DNA of 5,813 bases from an uncultured Collinsella sp. (GTDB lineage Bacteria; Actinomycetota; Coriobacteriia; Coriobacteriales; Coriobacteriaceae). Where the stretch lies: contig CAUDDU010000069.1 in the NCBI GenBank assembly GCA_958448375.1, forward strand, positions 1-5,813. Reading direction: 5' to 3'. A model generated the notes under the pieces. The model had not been told where the DNA came from and made no database searches. It saw only the letters and a list, made by a program, of their open reading frames with translations. Shown here in pieces: positions 5,657 to 5,813 of the stretch; position 1 is the stretch's first letter, and each line of letters starts with the position of its first letter. Both the position numbers and the translations under genes were made by a program.

Positions 5657-5674
5657 AACCGAAAGGACTTAGAA

Positions 5675-5813
5675 ATGGCTAAGCTTACCACCGATGAGAT
5701 CATCGATGCTCTTAAGGAAATGACCCTTCTCGAGGCTTCCGAGCTCGTTAAGGCTATCGAGGACACCTTCGGCGTTTCCGCCGCTGCTCCTGCCGCTGTT
5801 GTCGCCGCTCCCG
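5675..5813 (+). CDS. rplL: 50S ribosomal protein L7/L12 (bL12), N-terminal part, cut by window end
   Basis: The first 46 codons are visible and the gene runs off the window. [34 protein letters not shown] is the N-terminal dimerisation domain that binds the L10 C-terminal helix. The Ala/Pro/Val-rich stretch from residue 36 is the start of the flexible hinge. The C-terminal factor-binding domain lies beyond the window. GAAAGGA (5661-5667) is 7 bases before the ATG. L7/L12 is present as several dimers per ribosome and stimulates the GTPase activity of EF-Tu and EF-G. The order rplJ-rplL is nearly universal in bacteria. Confidence 0.96.
   Translation, partial: MAKLTTDEIIDALKEMTLLEASELVKAIEDTFGVSAAAPAAVVAAP

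Overview
The window looks like chromosomal DNA from a high-GC actinobacterium of the Coriobacteriia, most likely Collinsella or a close relative. This rests on the GC-rich coding style, the GAAAGGA/AGGAGG ribosome binding sites and the look of the proteins, and no search was run. It carries four complete protein genes on the + strand, one complete gene on the - strand, and two genes cut by the window edges. No tRNA, rRNA, CRISPR array or transposase gene was seen.

Left part (1-706): the C-terminal half of a major facilitator superfamily (MFS) efflux-type transporter. It is followed by a 182-bp gap holding two adjacent inverted repeats: a perfect 22-bp-arm hairpin (540-606) and a perfect 10-bp-arm repeat (620-656). 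The second lies just upstream of a probable -10 box for the next gene.

Middle (707-3314): a cytosolic GH13 alpha-glucan hydrolase or transferase, then, three bases after its stop, a hypoxanthine-DNA glycosylase (uracil-DNA glycosylase superfamily). The two form a tight two-gene unit although their jobs are unrelated. This unit converges, with one base between stop codons, on a - strand gene whose product faintly resembles flavodoxin-fold proteins.

Right part (3408-5813): a class I/II PLP-dependent aminotransferase, divergent from the - strand gene. Its last third has clearly different third-codon-position usage. A 506-bp stretch without a gene follows. It holds a nested palindrome about 223 bp long (4595-4817), a strong sigma-70-type promoter whose -35 box lies inside the right arm of that palindrome, and an L10 autoregulatory leader ending in an intrinsic terminator. 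Then come rplJ (L10) and the start of rplL (L7/L12). The logic of this end is clear: excess L10-L12 complex should bind the leader and stop transcription before rplJ, matching stalk protein supply to ribosome assembly.

The least explained parts are the large palindrome against the rplJ promoter, the two repeats before the GH13 gene, the codon-usage break in the aminotransferase and the identity of the - strand gene. No entirely new multi-gene system is evident.
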